From VXMT01 sp965204835 (GTDB lineage: Bacteria > Chloroflexota > Dehalococcoidia > UBA2979), in contig OZ242017.1 of NCBI GenBank assembly GCA_965204835.1, positions 1,302,001-1,366,000 of the forward strand: a DNA stretch of 64,000 nucleotides, written 5' to 3'. Each line of letters starts with the position of its first letter. Position 1 is the first letter of the stretch. A program made the translations under genes and the position numbers. Under the pieces are notes generated by a model that made no database searches, was not told the origin of the DNA, and saw only the letters and a list, made by a program, of their open reading frames with translations. This document shows, piece after piece, positions 34,453-44,971 of this stretch.

Positions 34453-36279
34453 ATGTTGCGAACCCACGCTGCGGGGACACTCCGCCTCGACGACGCAGGC
34501 CAGCCAGTCACGCTTTCCGGATGGGTCCACCGCCGCCGCGACCACGGCGGCCTCATCTTTGTCGACCTCCGCGACGCCTCCGGCCTCGTGCAGGTCGTGT
34601 TCCACCCGGAGGACGCGCCCGAGGCCTTCGAGGTCGCCTCGGACGTCCGCAGCGAGTACGTGCTGCAGGTCGACGGCGAGGTCGTCGCGCGGCAGCCGGG
34701 GACCGAGAACCCGGACCTCGACACGGGCGCCATCGAGGTGGCCGTGCGCGGCGCGGCGATCCTGAACGCCGCGCGCACGCCGCCATTCCCGATCAACCAG
34801 GAGACCAACGTCGACGAGGCGACGCGGCTGCGCTTCCGCTACCTGGACCTCCGGCGCGAGCGGATGGCCGCGAACCTTGTGCTGCGCCACCGGGTGGTGG
34901 CGTTCATGCGGCGCTTCCTCAACGACAGGGGCTTCCTGGAGGTCGAGACGCCCGTGCTCGGCCTCGCCACGCCCGAGGGCGCTCGTGACTACCTCGTACC
35001 GAGCCGGGTGCATCCCGGCGACTTCTACGCGCTGCCGCAGTCGCCGCAGCAGTGGAAGCAGCTGCTGATGGTCGCCGGCGTGGAGCGCTACTTCCAGATC
35101 GCGCGCTGCTACCGTGACGAGGACCTGCGCGCCGACCGGCAGCCGGAGTTCACGCAGCTCGACCTCGAGATGTCGTTCGTGGACGAGGACGACATCCTCG
35201 GGCTGACCGAGGAGCTGTACAGCGGCCTCGCCGCCGAGGTGGCCCCGCAGCTCGACACGGCGAGCCCGTTCGTGCGCATGACCTACGCGGAGTCGATGGA
35301 GCGCTACGGCTCCGACAAGCCCGACCTGCGCATCGGCATCGAGATCAGCGACCTGACGCACATCGTGCGCGACAGCGAGTTCATGGTGTTCCGCCGGGCC
35401 ATCGAGGCGGGCGGCCGCGTGCGCGGCTTCGCCGTGCCCGGAGGGGCCGACACCCCGCGCCGCGGCGCCGACGCCCTCGAGGCGCTGGCGAAGGAGAGCG
35501 GCGCGGGCGGCCTGGTCTGGATCGTCTACGAGGAGGACGGCTCGGTGCGCTCGCCGGTCGTGCGCTTCTTCGAGGAGGAGGCGCTCGCGGCGCTGGCCGA
35601 GGCCACCGGGGCGGCGGACGGCGACATGGTGCTGATCGTGGCCGACCAGGACGATGTGAGCTCGCGCGTGCTCGACGTGCTCATGCGGCGCGTCGCCGAG
35701 GACCGCGACCTCGTCGACCCGGGCGTGCTCGCGTTCGCGTTCATCACCGAGTTCCCGATGTTCGAGTGGGACGCGCAGGGGCAGCGCTGGAGCGCGATGC
35801 ACCACCTCTTCACCGCCCCCTTCGACGAGGACGTGGACCTGATCGACGGCGACCCGGGCGCCGCGCGCTCCCGCGCGTACGACCTCGTGTGCAACGGGCA
35901 GGAGATCGGGTCGGGGTCGATCCGTATCCACCGCCGCGAGCTGCTGTCTCGCGTGCTGCGCCGGCTCAACCTCGAGGAGGCGGAGGCCGAGGAGCGCTTC
36001 GGGCACATGCTGGAGGCGTTCACGTACGGCGCGCCGCCGCACGGCGGCATCGCCCCGGGCCTCGACCGCACCGTGGCGCTGTTCGCCGGTGAGCGCGACA
36101 TCCGCGAGGTGATCGCGTTCCCCAAGACGAAGTCGGCGACCGACCCCCTCACCGGCGCCCCAGCCGGCGTGCGCCGCGACCAGCTCGCCGAGGTCCACGT
36201 CGCGCTGACCCCGGAGGCCGAGGCCGCGCAGTCCCAGCGCGCAGAGGGCGTGCGGGAAGCGACCACAAATGACGTATGA
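34453..36279 (+). CDS. aspS: Aspartyl-tRNA synthetase, probably non-discriminating
   Basis: Class II synthetase that charges tRNA with aspartate. Anticodon-binding OB fold (GWVHRRRDHGGLIFVDLRD), class II motifs (RFRYLDLRR; CYRDEDLRADRQPEFTQLD; GLDRTVALFAG) and the bacterial GAD insert are all present in 608 residues. His31 and Gly83 match the residues linked to relaxed tRNA recognition in Pseudomonas-type AspRS, so it may also charge tRNA-Asn, needing GatCAB. No SD precedes ATG 34,453; GAGACT at 34,440-34,445 may be a -10 element for a leaderless transcript. Confidence 0.96.
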   Translation: MLRTHAAGTLRLDDAGQPVTLSGWVHRRRDHGGLIFVDLRDASGLVQVVFHPEDAPEAFEVASDVRSEYVLQVDGEVVARQPGTENPDLDTGAIEVAVRGAAILNAARTPPFPINQETNVDEATRLRFRYLDLRRERMAANLVLRHRVVAFMRRFLNDRGFLEVETPVLGLATPEGARDYLVPSRVHPGDFYALPQSPQQWKQLLMVAGVERYFQIARCYRDEDLRADRQPEFTQLDLEMSFVDEDDILGLTEELYSGLAAEVAPQLDTASPFVRMTYAESMERYGSDKPDLRIGIEISDLTHIVRDSEFMVFRRAIEAGGRVRGFAVPGGADTPRRGADALEALAKESGAGGLVWIVYEEDGSVRSPVVRFFEEEALAALAEATGAADGDMVLIVADQDDVSSRVLDVLMRRVAEDRDLVDPGVLAFAFITEFPMFEWDAQGQRWSAMHHLFTAPFDEDVDLIDGDPGAARSRAYDLVCNGQEIGSGSIRIHRRELLSRVLRRLNLEEAEAEERFGHMLEAFTYGAPPHGGIAPGLDRTVALFAGERDIREVIAFPKTKSATDPLTGAPAGVRRDQLAEVHVALTPEAEAAQSQRAEGVREATTNDV

Positions 36280-36369
36280 TCGTGACGAGCGGCGCGCTCC
36301 CCCCGACCCGCCGGATCCACGTGGTGACGAGATGCGTATCTCCAACGACGCAATGAGCGGAGGCGCTCA

Positions 36370-38094
36370 GTGAGTGGACAGAACCGGGTTATCGTCCTGA
36401 TGCTGGGGGTCCTCGCGGCCCTCGTGATCGTCGTCGGCGGCCTCTCAGCCGTGCTCCTGCTCGGCGGCGGCGAGGATGGCGGTACGACCACCTCGACCAC
36501 CGACACAACCGACGAGGGAGGCCTCGACAGGAGCGGTGGCGGTGGCGGCAGCGATGACGGTGCCGATGATGGCGACGAGGGGCCGAGCGACAGCGTCGAC
36601 GCGAGCGGCCGGCTGCGCCTCGCGGGCTCCGACCCCGTCACGATGGACCCGCACGTCGCCGGCGATTCCGGCTCTGCCGAGTTCATCGTCGAGATCTTCA
36701 GCGGGCTGGTCACGATCTCGCCCGACCTCAACATCGAGCTCGACCTCGCGGAGTCCTTCGAGGTCTCCGACGACGGCCTCGTCTACACGTTCACGCTGCG
36801 CGACGACATCTTCTTCCACCAGGGCCGCCGCGTGACCGCCGAGGACGTGCGCTGGTCCATGGAGCGCGCCGCCTCGCGCGAGCTCGCCTCGCCCACGGCC
36901 CTCGCCTACCTCGGCGACATCCTTGGCGTGCGCGAGCGCTTCTACGAAGGCGCCGAGACCATCACCGGCATCGAGCTGATCGACGACCGCACGATCCAGT
37001 TCACGATCGACGAGCCCAAGCCGTACTTCATCGCCAAGCTCAGCTACCCGACGGCCTTCGTTGTCGACCGCCAGCAGATCGAGGCGAACCCGCGCGGCTG
37101 GACGCGCCGGCCCAACGGCACCGGCCCGTACCGCCTGGCGGAGTGGCGGCTGGGACAGCGCATCGTGCTGCAGGCCAACCCGCGCTACCACCTCGGCGCG
37201 CCCTCGATCGAGGAGGTGTTGTACGAGCTTGCCGGCGGCTCGACGCTGACGCGCTTCGAGAACGGCGAGCTCGACGTCTCGTTCATCGGCGTGAACGACA
37301 TCGAGCGCGCGCGCGATCCGGAGAGCGACATCGGGCCGCTGTACCAGGTCTTCCCGCAGTTCACGATCTCCTACCTGGCGTTGAACACGAACGTCCCGCC
37401 GTTCGACGACGTGAACGTGCGGCGCGCGCTGGGGTTCTCGATCAACCGCGCGCTGATCTCGGAAGTGACGTTCAACAACATGCTCGCGCCCGCAACGGGC
37501 ATCCTGATGCCGCAGCTCCCGGGCTACACGCCGGGCGACAAGACGTTCGCGTTCGACCCGGACGAGGCGCGGCGGCTGCTGGCGGCCTCGAAGTACGGCT
37601 CGGCGGAGAACCTGCCCGAGATCGTCCTCACCGAGGTCGGCGGCGGCGCCGAGGGGCGCATCGACACGCAGGCGTTCATCCAGCAGTGGCGCGAGGAGCT
37701 GGGCATCGAGGTCCGCATCGAGCAGACCGACTTCGCGACGATCCTGCAGCGCCAGGACGAGGGCAGCCTGCAGATGTTCAACGCGGGCTGGATCATGGAC
37801 TACCCCGACCCCGAGGACATCCTGGACCTCAAGTTCCACTCCGGCTCCGCGCTGAACGACGTCAACTACAGCAACGCCGAGGTCGACTCGATCCTCGAGG
37901 AGGCGCGCGTGGAGCAGGACGCGGCGCGCCGCCTGGAGCTGTACCAGCAGGCGGAACGCCTGATCATCGAGGACGCAGCGTGGCTGCCCCTCTACTTCTC
38001 GCAGTCGCACGTGGTGATCAACGAGGCCGTGGAAGGCTGGTTCGAGCCGCCCATGGTGATCCCGCGGCTGCGCTTCGTGCAGGTCAACCGCTAG
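36370..38094 (+). CDS. Peptide/oligopeptide ABC transporter substrate-binding protein (family 5)
   Basis: Membrane-anchored receptor for a DppBC-type importer. It has one N-terminal helix (VIVLMLGVLAALVIVVGGLS), a 45-residue Gly/Asp/Thr-rich tether, then the SBP-family-5 fold: LAGSDPVTMDPHVAGDSG, LAESFEVSDDGLVYTFTLRD, TAEDVRWSMERA, RPNGTGPYRLAEW and DDVNVRRALGFSINRALI. There is no lipobox cysteine, so anchoring is by the helix. GTG at 36,370 has GGAGG eight bases upstream. 574 residues. Ligand not predictable beyond peptide-like. Confidence 0.92.
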   Translation: MSGQNRVIVLMLGVLAALVIVVGGLSAVLLLGGGEDGGTTTSTTDTTDEGGLDRSGGGGGSDDGADDGDEGPSDSVDASGRLRLAGSDPVTMDPHVAGDSGSAEFIVEIFSGLVTISPDLNIELDLAESFEVSDDGLVYTFTLRDDIFFHQGRRVTAEDVRWSMERAASRELASPTALAYLGDILGVRERFYEGAETITGIELIDDRTIQFTIDEPKPYFIAKLSYPTAFVVDRQQIEANPRGWTRRPNGTGPYRLAEWRLGQRIVLQANPRYHLGAPSIEEVLYELAGGSTLTRFENGELDVSFIGVNDIERARDPESDIGPLYQVFPQFTISYLALNTNVPPFDDVNVRRALGFSINRALISEVTFNNMLAPATGILMPQLPGYTPGDKTFAFDPDEARRLLAASKYGSAENLPEIVLTEVGGGAEGRIDTQAFIQQWREELGIEVRIEQTDFATILQRQDEGSLQMFNAGWIMDYPDPEDILDLKFHSGSALNDVNYSNAEVDSILEEARVEQDAARRLELYQQAERLIIEDAAWLPLYFSQSHVVINEAVEGWFEPPMVIPRLRFVQVNR

Positions 38095-38103
38095 GGGCCA
38101 GCC

Positions 38104-39141
38104 GTGGCCGGCTACATCATCCGCCGCCTCCTGTGGCTGCCGGTCATCCTGGTGATCGTCTCGTTCTCGACGTTCTCGATCGCCCGCTTCGGCCCCGGCG
38201 ACCCGGTGAGCATCGCGGCCGGCCAGTGGCGCGACCCCGAGGTCCTCGAACGCGTGCGCGCCGAACGAGGCCTCGACGGCACCGTCTTCGAGCAGTACGC
38301 GCGCTGGCTGATGGGCGACATGTACCCGGGCGGCTCCGGCGGCGGCGCGCTGCGCGGTGACTTCGGTGAGTCGTTCATCCAGCAGGGCTTCTCGGTCAAC
38401 GAGCTGATCCGCAGCAAGATGGCGATTTCCGCGCAGCTGGGGTTCCTCACGCTCGTCACGGTGTTCTCCGTCGGCATACCCCTGGGGCTGCTGGCGGCGA
38501 GGTTCAGCGGGACGTGGATCGACCCGTTCGTGATCGCGTCGTTGCTGTTCCTCACGTCGGTGCCGGTGCTGGTCATCATCCCGCCGGCGCTGTGGCTCTT
38601 CGCGTCGCCGAACCAGCTCGGCCTCATCCCGGTCGGGGGGTGGGGCGGCGAGGGCCTCGACGGCATCTTCGACATCTGGTGGATCGGCGGCGTGGTCGCG
38701 GTGCCGATCCCGGACCCGCACATCTACCTGCCGCTGTTCGTGCTCTCCATCGGCGGCTTCGCCGGCGTCGCGAGGCTCGTGCGCATCACCGCGCTCGAGG
38801 TACTGAGCGAGGACTACGTGCGGACGGCGCACGCGAAGGGGCTCAAGGAGACCACGGTCGCGTTCAGGCACGTGCTCCCGAACGCGCTGCTGCCCGTGAT
38901 CACGGTGATCGGCTTCGCCCTCGTTGGCATCCTCGAGGGCGCCTTCTTCACGGAGACCCTGCTCGGCATCCCGGGCATCGGCCGTTTCGCGTTCGAGGCG
39001 GTGCAGAGCCGCGACTACGACGTGATCCTCGCGATCACCGTGATCCTGTCGGCCGCATTCGTGCTCGCGAACCTCGTCGTCGAGATCGCGTACACGTGGA
39101 TCGACCCGCGCGTGCGGCTGGGTGAGGCCATCAACGCGTGA
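38104..39141 (+). CDS. ABC transporter permease, DppB/OppB family
   Basis: Inner-membrane permease of the peptide importer. N-terminal helix after MAGYIIRRLLWLPVILVIVSF, the RFGPGDPVSIAAG motif of the DppB family, and the coupling (EAA) loop around EDYVRTAHAKGLKETTVAFRH (residues given in part) near GIPGIGRFAFEAVQSRDYDVI. Six or more membrane segments, 345 residues. GTG start nine bases after the binding-protein stop, and overlaps the next permease as GTGA. Confidence 0.93.
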   Translation: MAGYIIRRLLWLPVILVIVSFSTFSIARFGPGDPVSIAAGQWRDPEVLERVRAERGLDGTVFEQYARWLMGDMYPGGSGGGALRGDFGESFIQQGFSVNELIRSKMAISAQLGFLTLVTVFSVGIPLGLLAARFSGTWIDPFVIASLLFLTSVPVLVIIPPALWLFASPNQLGLIPVGGWGGEGLDGIFDIWWIGGVVAVPIPDPHIYLPLFVLSIGGFAGVARLVRITALEVLSEDYVRTAHAKGLKETTVAFRHVLPNALLPVITVIGFALVGILEGAFFTETLLGIPGIGRFAFEAVQSRDYDVILAITVILSAAFVLANLVVEIAYTWIDPRVRLGEAINA

Positions 39142-40103
39142 CCACGACGCGCACCGACGTCGACTACGGCGGCGAGGCGACCGGCACGCCGGCCGGCGCG
39201 TGGACGCAGCTCTGGCAACGACTGCGCCGCAAGAAGCTGGCGATGATCGGCCTCGTCGTCATCATCATCATCTACACGCTCGGCATCGGCGCGGTCTGGC
39301 TCGCGCCGTACGGCTTCACCGACCAGGACCTGATCCGCGGCCTCGAGGGGCCTTCGTCCGACCACTGGCTCGGCACGGACCGCCTGGGACGCGACATGCT
39401 GAGCCGCGCGATGTTCTCGGCGCGCACGACAGTGATCATCACCGCGCTGGTGATTGTCACCGGCGGGCTCATCATCGGGCCGACGCTCGGGCTGCTCGCG
39501 GGCTACCGGGGGGGCCGCACGGACGGCGTGATCGGGCGCGTTGGCGATGTCTTCATCTCGCTCCCCGGCCTGCCCATGCTGATCCTCATCAACGCCTCGC
39601 TCTCCCCGCGAGTCGTCGACCTCACGAAGTGGCTCGAGGAGCACACGCTGCTGACCGGGCTGGTCGAGAACGGGGTGCCCTCGTACTTCACGGTGTTCGG
39701 CGCGCTGTCGCTCTTCTTCTGGGTGGGCAGCATGCGCATCATCCGCGCGCAGGTGCTGCAGCTGCGCGAGCGCGACTTCGTCACGGCCTCGGTGGCGATG
39801 GGCGCCAGCACGCGACACATCATCGTGCGGCACCTGCTGCCGAACGTGTCGTTCCTGCTCATCCTCGGCGCCTCGACGGCGCTCGGCTCGGTCGCCGGCT
39901 CGGAGCTGCTGCTGACGTGGTTCGGCGTGGGCGTGCAGCCGCCCGTGCCGTCCTTCGGCGTGATGATCTTCGAGGCGGGCAGCATCCGCACGTTCTCCGA
40001 GCACCCGCACCTGCTGATCGTGCCGTCGATGTTCGTGGTCGCGCTGCTCTACGCGTTCGCGCTCTTCGGCGACGCGCTCAACGACGCCGTGCGAGGCAGG
40101 TGA
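39138..40103 (+). CDS. ABC transporter permease, DppC/OppC family
   Basis: Second permease of the importer, 321 residues. RRKKLAMIGLVVIIIIYTLG helix near the N-terminus, HWLGTDRLGRDMLSR typical of DppC, GYRGGRTDGVIGRVGDVF, the coupling loop ERDFVTASVAMGASTRHIIV and C-terminal LFGDALNDAVRGR. GTG at 39,138. No ATP-binding subunits (DppD/F) follow; the next gene is tig, so the ATPases must be encoded elsewhere. Confidence 0.93.
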   Translation: MTTTRTDVDYGGEATGTPAGAWTQLWQRLRRKKLAMIGLVVIIIIYTLGIGAVWLAPYGFTDQDLIRGLEGPSSDHWLGTDRLGRDMLSRAMFSARTTVIITALVIVTGGLIIGPTLGLLAGYRGGRTDGVIGRVGDVFISLPGLPMLILINASLSPRVVDLTKWLEEHTLLTGLVENGVPSYFTVFGALSLFFWVGSMRIIRAQVLQLRERDFVTASVAMGASTRHIIVRHLLPNVSFLLILGASTALGSVAGSELLLTWFGVGVQPPVPSFGVMIFEAGSIRTFSEHPHLLIVPSMFVVALLYAFALFGDALNDAVRGR

Positions 40104-40246
40104 GTCCCTCGGCGGCGACGGCACGGGTCCGGGGCCGCCGGGCGTGCTGGCGCACACGGCTGGCCAACCCATAATCTGACGAGCAGGACTGCGGCTCCTG
40201 TCGCGGCCGTCCGAAGCAACGCCGAGCACTGCGAGACGAGGTACAC

Positions 40247-41767
40247 GTGCCAGTCACCGCCGAACGGCTACCTCGCTCCCTGGTGTCCATGGAGATCGAG
40301 GTCGAGCAGGAGCGCCTGGAGGGCGCGCTGGAGAAGGCCGTGCGCAAGGTCGCGCAGCAGGTCCGCATCCCCGGCTTCCGCCCCGGCAAGGCCCCGCGCA
40401 ACGTGGTCGAGGGCATGGTCGGCCGCCCCCTGCTGCTGCAGGAGGCGATCGAGGACCTGCTCCCCACCGTCTACACCGAGGCGCTCGAGGAGCAGGAGAT
40501 CGACGCGATCGGCGAGCCCGAGATCGACCTCAAGTCCACGGAACCCCTCGTCGTCACCGCCATGGTGCCCGTCCGCCCCACGGTCGACATCGGTGAGTAC
40601 GCCTCGCTGCGCGTGCCGCGCGACGAGGCCGTCGCCACGCCCGAGCGGATCGAGCAGGCCATGGTGGACGTGCGCCGCCGCTACGCGACCCTCGAGCCAG
40701 TCGACCGCGCCATCGATTGGGACGACACCGTGCGCGTCGACGTCTCGGTGAACGTCGAGGGCCAGGGCGAGCCGCACGTCGAGGAGGGCGCGGAGTTCCG
40801 CGTCTCGCAGGACGGCACCGTCTCGCTGCCGGGGTTCCTCGACCACCTCATCGGGCTGAAGCGCGGCGGACCGCACGAGTTCGAGTTCGCGCTCCCGGAC
40901 GACTACGACGCACAGGAGCTGGCCGGCAAGACCGCCAGCTACACGGTCACCGTCCAGGAGGTGAAGCAGGAGGTCCTCCCGGACCTCGACGACGACTTCG
41001 CCCGCTCGCTCGACGAAGAGGGCATCGAGACGCTCGAGGAGCTCCAGGAGCGCATCGAGGAGAACGTCCGTATCCGCGTCGAGGCCGAGGCGGAAGCCGC
41101 CTACCGCGACGAGGTGCTGGACCTGCTGCTGGCGACCTCCGAGCTCGACTACCCGGAGGTGCTGGTCGAGCGTGAGATCGACCGCATGGTCGACGAGCAG
41201 TCCAACCACGCGTTCCACGAGCGCGAGACGTTCGACCAGTGGCTCGAGGCGATCGGGCAGACCGAGGAGGAGGTCCGCGGCGCGCTGCGCGACGACGCCG
41301 AGCTGGTGCTGCGGCGGAGCCTCGTCATGGGCGAGCTGGCCGACCGCGAGAGCGTCGAACCGTCCGAGCAGGACATCCAGTCCGAGATGGACGACCTGGT
41401 CGAGCAGATGAGCGGCGGCTCCACGGACCTCGAGGAGCGAGCCACACTCCGGGGGCTGCTCGACACCGAGGAGACCCGCGGCCAGATCTCGAGCCGGCTG
41501 CTCATCGCGAAGACGCTGGAGCGGCTGGTCGAGATCGCCTCGCAGCCCGACGAGATCGAGCCCCGCCCGGCGCGTCGGCGCAGCCGGCGCCGTCGCGGCT
41601 CACGCGGCGACGACGAGGCGACGGCCGAGGTCGAAGCCGACGACGTCGAGGCCACCGAGGACGGCGACGACGCCACGGCGGAGGACGCAGAGGATGCGTC
41701 CAGCGGCGATGCAGCCGATAGTGGATCCAGTACCAGTGATGACGACGGGGACGGCGACGAGGGGTAG
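40247..41767 (+). CDS. tig: Trigger factor with charged C-terminal tail
   Basis: Ribosome-bound chaperone for nascent chains. Ribosome-binding domain with IPGFRPGKAPRNVVEGMVG (residues about 42-60), a PPIase-like middle domain (VNVEGQGEPHVEEGAEFRV) and a helical chaperone domain through about residue 435. The last 70 residues are unusual: an Arg cluster (RPARRRSRRRRGSRG) followed by an Asp/Glu/Ser-rich tail. GTG at 40,247 has GAGG six bases upstream. TAATCT at 40,172-40,177 may be a -10 element. First gene of tig-clpP-clpX. Confidence 0.95.
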   Translation: MPVTAERLPRSLVSMEIEVEQERLEGALEKAVRKVAQQVRIPGFRPGKAPRNVVEGMVGRPLLLQEAIEDLLPTVYTEALEEQEIDAIGEPEIDLKSTEPLVVTAMVPVRPTVDIGEYASLRVPRDEAVATPERIEQAMVDVRRRYATLEPVDRAIDWDDTVRVDVSVNVEGQGEPHVEEGAEFRVSQDGTVSLPGFLDHLIGLKRGGPHEFEFALPDDYDAQELAGKTASYTVTVQEVKQEVLPDLDDDFARSLDEEGIETLEELQERIEENVRIRVEAEAEAAYRDEVLDLLLATSELDYPEVLVEREIDRMVDEQSNHAFHERETFDQWLEAIGQTEEEVRGALRDDAELVLRRSLVMGELADRESVEPSEQDIQSEMDDLVEQMSGGSTDLEERATLRGLLDTEETRGQISSRLLIAKTLERLVEIASQPDEIEPRPARRRSRRRRGSRGDDEATAEVEADDVEATEDGDDATAEDAEDASSGDAADSGSSTSDDDGDGDEG

Positions 41768-41821
41768 CCGGCCCGCCAGCAACGCTCGACAGGCACCGCC
41801 TGCTCACGGAAGGACACCGCC

Positions 41822-42463
41822 TTGACGGTCTCGCCCATGAACGTCGTGCCGATGGTCGTGGAGACCACCGCGCGCGGCGAACGCGCATACGACATCTACT
41901 CGCTGCTCCTGAAGGAGCGCATCATCTTCCTCGGGACGCCGATCGACGATCACATCTCGAACATGATCGTCGCCCAGCTCCTCTATCTGGAGCGCGAGGA
42001 CCCCGACCGCGACATCAACATGTACATCCACTCGCCGGGCGGCGTGATCACCGCCGGGCTCGCGATCTACGACACGATGAACCTGATCCGCTCCGACGTG
42101 TCGACCATCGCCGTCGGCGCGACGGCCTCGATGGCCACGGTGCTGCTCTCGGCCGGCGAGAAGGGCAAGCGCTACGCGCTCCCGAACGCCACCGTGCACA
42201 TGCACCAGGCGATGGGTGGGGCGCGCGGTCAGGCCTCCGACATCGAGATCGCGGCGCGCGAGATCCTCCGCAACAACGAGATCATCCGTAACATCCTCTC
42301 CGAGCGGACGGGGCAGGACATCGAGCGCATCCGGATGGACACGGACCGCGACTTCTACCTCAATGCCGATCAGGCGTTGGAGTACGGGATGATCGACGAG
42401 ATCCTCGCGAAGCCCGACGACGGCAGCTCCACCGCGAGCAGCAACGGGAGCGGCATCGGCTAA
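41822..42463 (+). CDS. clpP: ATP-dependent Clp protease proteolytic subunit ClpP
   Basis: Serine protease barrel that degrades unfolded proteins delivered by ClpX. 213 residues: RAYDIYSLLLKERIIFLG, YIHSPGGVITAGLAIYDTM, catalytic Ser in GATASMATVLLSAG (usually GQAASMGAFLLAAG), His in VHMHQAMGG and Asp in MDTDRDFYL. TTG at 41,822 has AAGGA seven bases upstream and is preferred over the ATG at 41,837. A Ser/Gly tail ends the protein. Between tig and clpX, the usual order. Confidence 0.96.
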   Translation: MTVSPMNVVPMVVETTARGERAYDIYSLLLKERIIFLGTPIDDHISNMIVAQLLYLEREDPDRDINMYIHSPGGVITAGLAIYDTMNLIRSDVSTIAVGATASMATVLLSAGEKGKRYALPNATVHMHQAMGGARGQASDIEIAAREILRNNEIIRNILSERTGQDIERIRMDTDRDFYLNADQALEYGMIDEILAKPDDGSSTASSNGSGIG

Positions 42464-42501
42464 GCTGGCATCGAAGCCCGGCGGGGGACGCTGGGGGAAG
42501 C

Positions 42502-43785
<1,284 letters not shown>

Positions 43786-43789
43786 CGCC

Positions 43790-43812
43790 GCCGCCCTCCT
43801 CGCCGGGGCGGC
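43790..43812. terminator. Bidirectional hairpin after clpX
   Basis: GCCGCCC (43,790-43,796) and GGGCGGC (43,806-43,812) form a 7-bp stem with a 9-base loop, four bases after the clpX stop and at the end of the convergent secreted-protein gene. Confidence 0.45.
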
Positions 43813-43822
43813 TACTCCGCCG

Positions 43823-44068
43823 TCAGCGTCTCCCGGTACGCCTCGAGACCTGCCAGAGCGACGGGATCTCATCGAACAGCTCGGCAACGGGCGTGTCGGG
43901 CCCGACCCAGCCGACGAGGTTCCAGCCCGGATACAGCGTCGTCGTGATCGTCTCGGCATCGTCGGACACGTCCGCGTCCGGCGATGCGAGTGCGCCCGGG
44001 CCACCGATCCCACCGGCGAGTGCGACGAGCACAGCCGCGGCGATGACTGCGAGGCAGAGGGTCTTCAC
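43823..44068 (-). CDS. Short secreted protein with GWNLVGW motif, possibly frameshifted
   Basis: 81 residues from GTG 44,068. A signal peptide (MKTLCLAVIAAAVLVALAGG) leads into TTTLYPGWNLVGWVGPDTPV and LFDEIPSLWQV, a module I recall from larger surface proteins of Chloroflexota. The frame then ends in SRRTGRR. One frame over, the same DNA reads LEAYRETLTAE and stops at 43,812, which fits the module better, so a single-base deletion may have truncated the gene. AAGG lies ten bases before the GTG. No function is known. Confidence 0.5.
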   Translation of the reverse strand: MKTLCLAVIAAAVLVALAGGIGGPGALASPDADVSDDAETITTTLYPGWNLVGWVGPDTPVAELFDEIPSLWQVSRRTGRR

Positions 44069-44180
44069 TGAGACCAAACCTTCTGGCGCGCGCTAGTTCT
44101 GCGACGCGCATAGAGGATACGCGCATGGTGCATGGGAGGTTCCATGGCGCGGGCCGGCAGCGGTTGAGGCGGTTGCGCGC

Positions 44181-44186
44181 TATCCT
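44181..44186 (+). promoter_or_regulatory. -10 element near the tlyA start
   Basis: TATCCT ends eight bases before ATG 44,195. An ATG at 44,189 would lie only two bases from it, so 44,195 is the better start if the mRNA is leaderless. Confidence 0.35.
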
Positions 44187-44194
44187 CGATGCAC

Positions 44195-44971
44195 ATGACC
44201 ACCACCCCCGCCCGACGCACGCGCGCGCGCCCGCGCCTCGACGTTGCACTCGTCGAGCGCGGCCTCGCGCCCTCGCGTGAGCGCGCCCGCGCGCTCGTGA
44301 TGGCGCGCGACGTGCGCGTCGACGGCGCGGTCGCGACGCGGCCCGCGCAGCCGGTCGCCGACGGCGCGGCCATCGAGGTGCGCGAGCCGCCGCCGTTCGT
44401 GAGCCGCGGCGGAGAGAAGCTCGCGCACGCCCTCTACCGCACCGGGATCGACGTGCGCGGGCTGCGCTGCCTCGACGTCGGCGCGTCCACGGGCGGGTTC
44501 ACCGACTGCCTGCTCCAGCAAGGCGCGCGCGAAGTCGTGGCGGTCGACGCCGGCTACGGCCAGCTGGCGCAGCAACTGCGCGACGACCCGCGCGTCGAGG
44601 TGCGCGAGCGCACGAACGCGCGCACGCTCGAGCCCCTCGACCCGCCCGCCGACCTTGCGGTCATCGACGTGTCCTTCATCTCGCTCACCCTCGTGCTGCC
44701 CGCCGTGCTCGGCTCGCTGCGCGCCGGCGCCGACGTGCTGGCGCTCGTGAAGCCCCAGTTCGAGGCTGAGCGCGCCGATGTGCGGCGCGGCGGGGTGGTG
44801 CATGACGAGACGGTGCATGCCCGCGTCGTGGGGCGCGTGGCGTCGTGGGCCATCGAACGAGGCGTGCGCGTGCGAGGCGTCGTGCGCTCGCCGCTGCTGG
44901 GCCCCGCGGGCAACCGCGAGTTCTTCCTGTGGCTGCGGACTGCCGACGGCGCACAGGGGGGCTCGGCATGA
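44195..44971 (+). CDS. tlyA: TlyA family rRNA (cytidine-2'-O)-methyltransferase
   Basis: 2'-O-methylates cytidines in 16S and/or 23S rRNA. An S4 RNA-binding domain (RLDVALVERGLAPSRERARAL) is joined to an FtsJ-like domain: FVSRGGEKLAHAL, LDVGASTGGFTDCLLQQGA, VVAVDAGYGQLAQQL, DVSFISLTLVLPAV and LVKPQFEAERADV. About 258 residues. Start 44,195 chosen on the -10 spacing; 44,189 adds two residues. Stop overlaps nadK as ATGA, so the two are coupled, a common pairing. Confidence 0.93.
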   Translation: MTTTPARRTRARPRLDVALVERGLAPSRERARALVMARDVRVDGAVATRPAQPVADGAAIEVREPPPFVSRGGEKLAHALYRTGIDVRGLRCLDVGASTGGFTDCLLQQGAREVVAVDAGYGQLAQQLRDDPRVEVRERTNARTLEPLDPPADLAVIDVSFISLTLVLPAVLGSLRAGADVLALVKPQFEAERADVRRGGVVHDETVHARVVGRVASWAIERGVRVRGVVRSPLLGPAGNREFFLWLRTADGAQGGSA

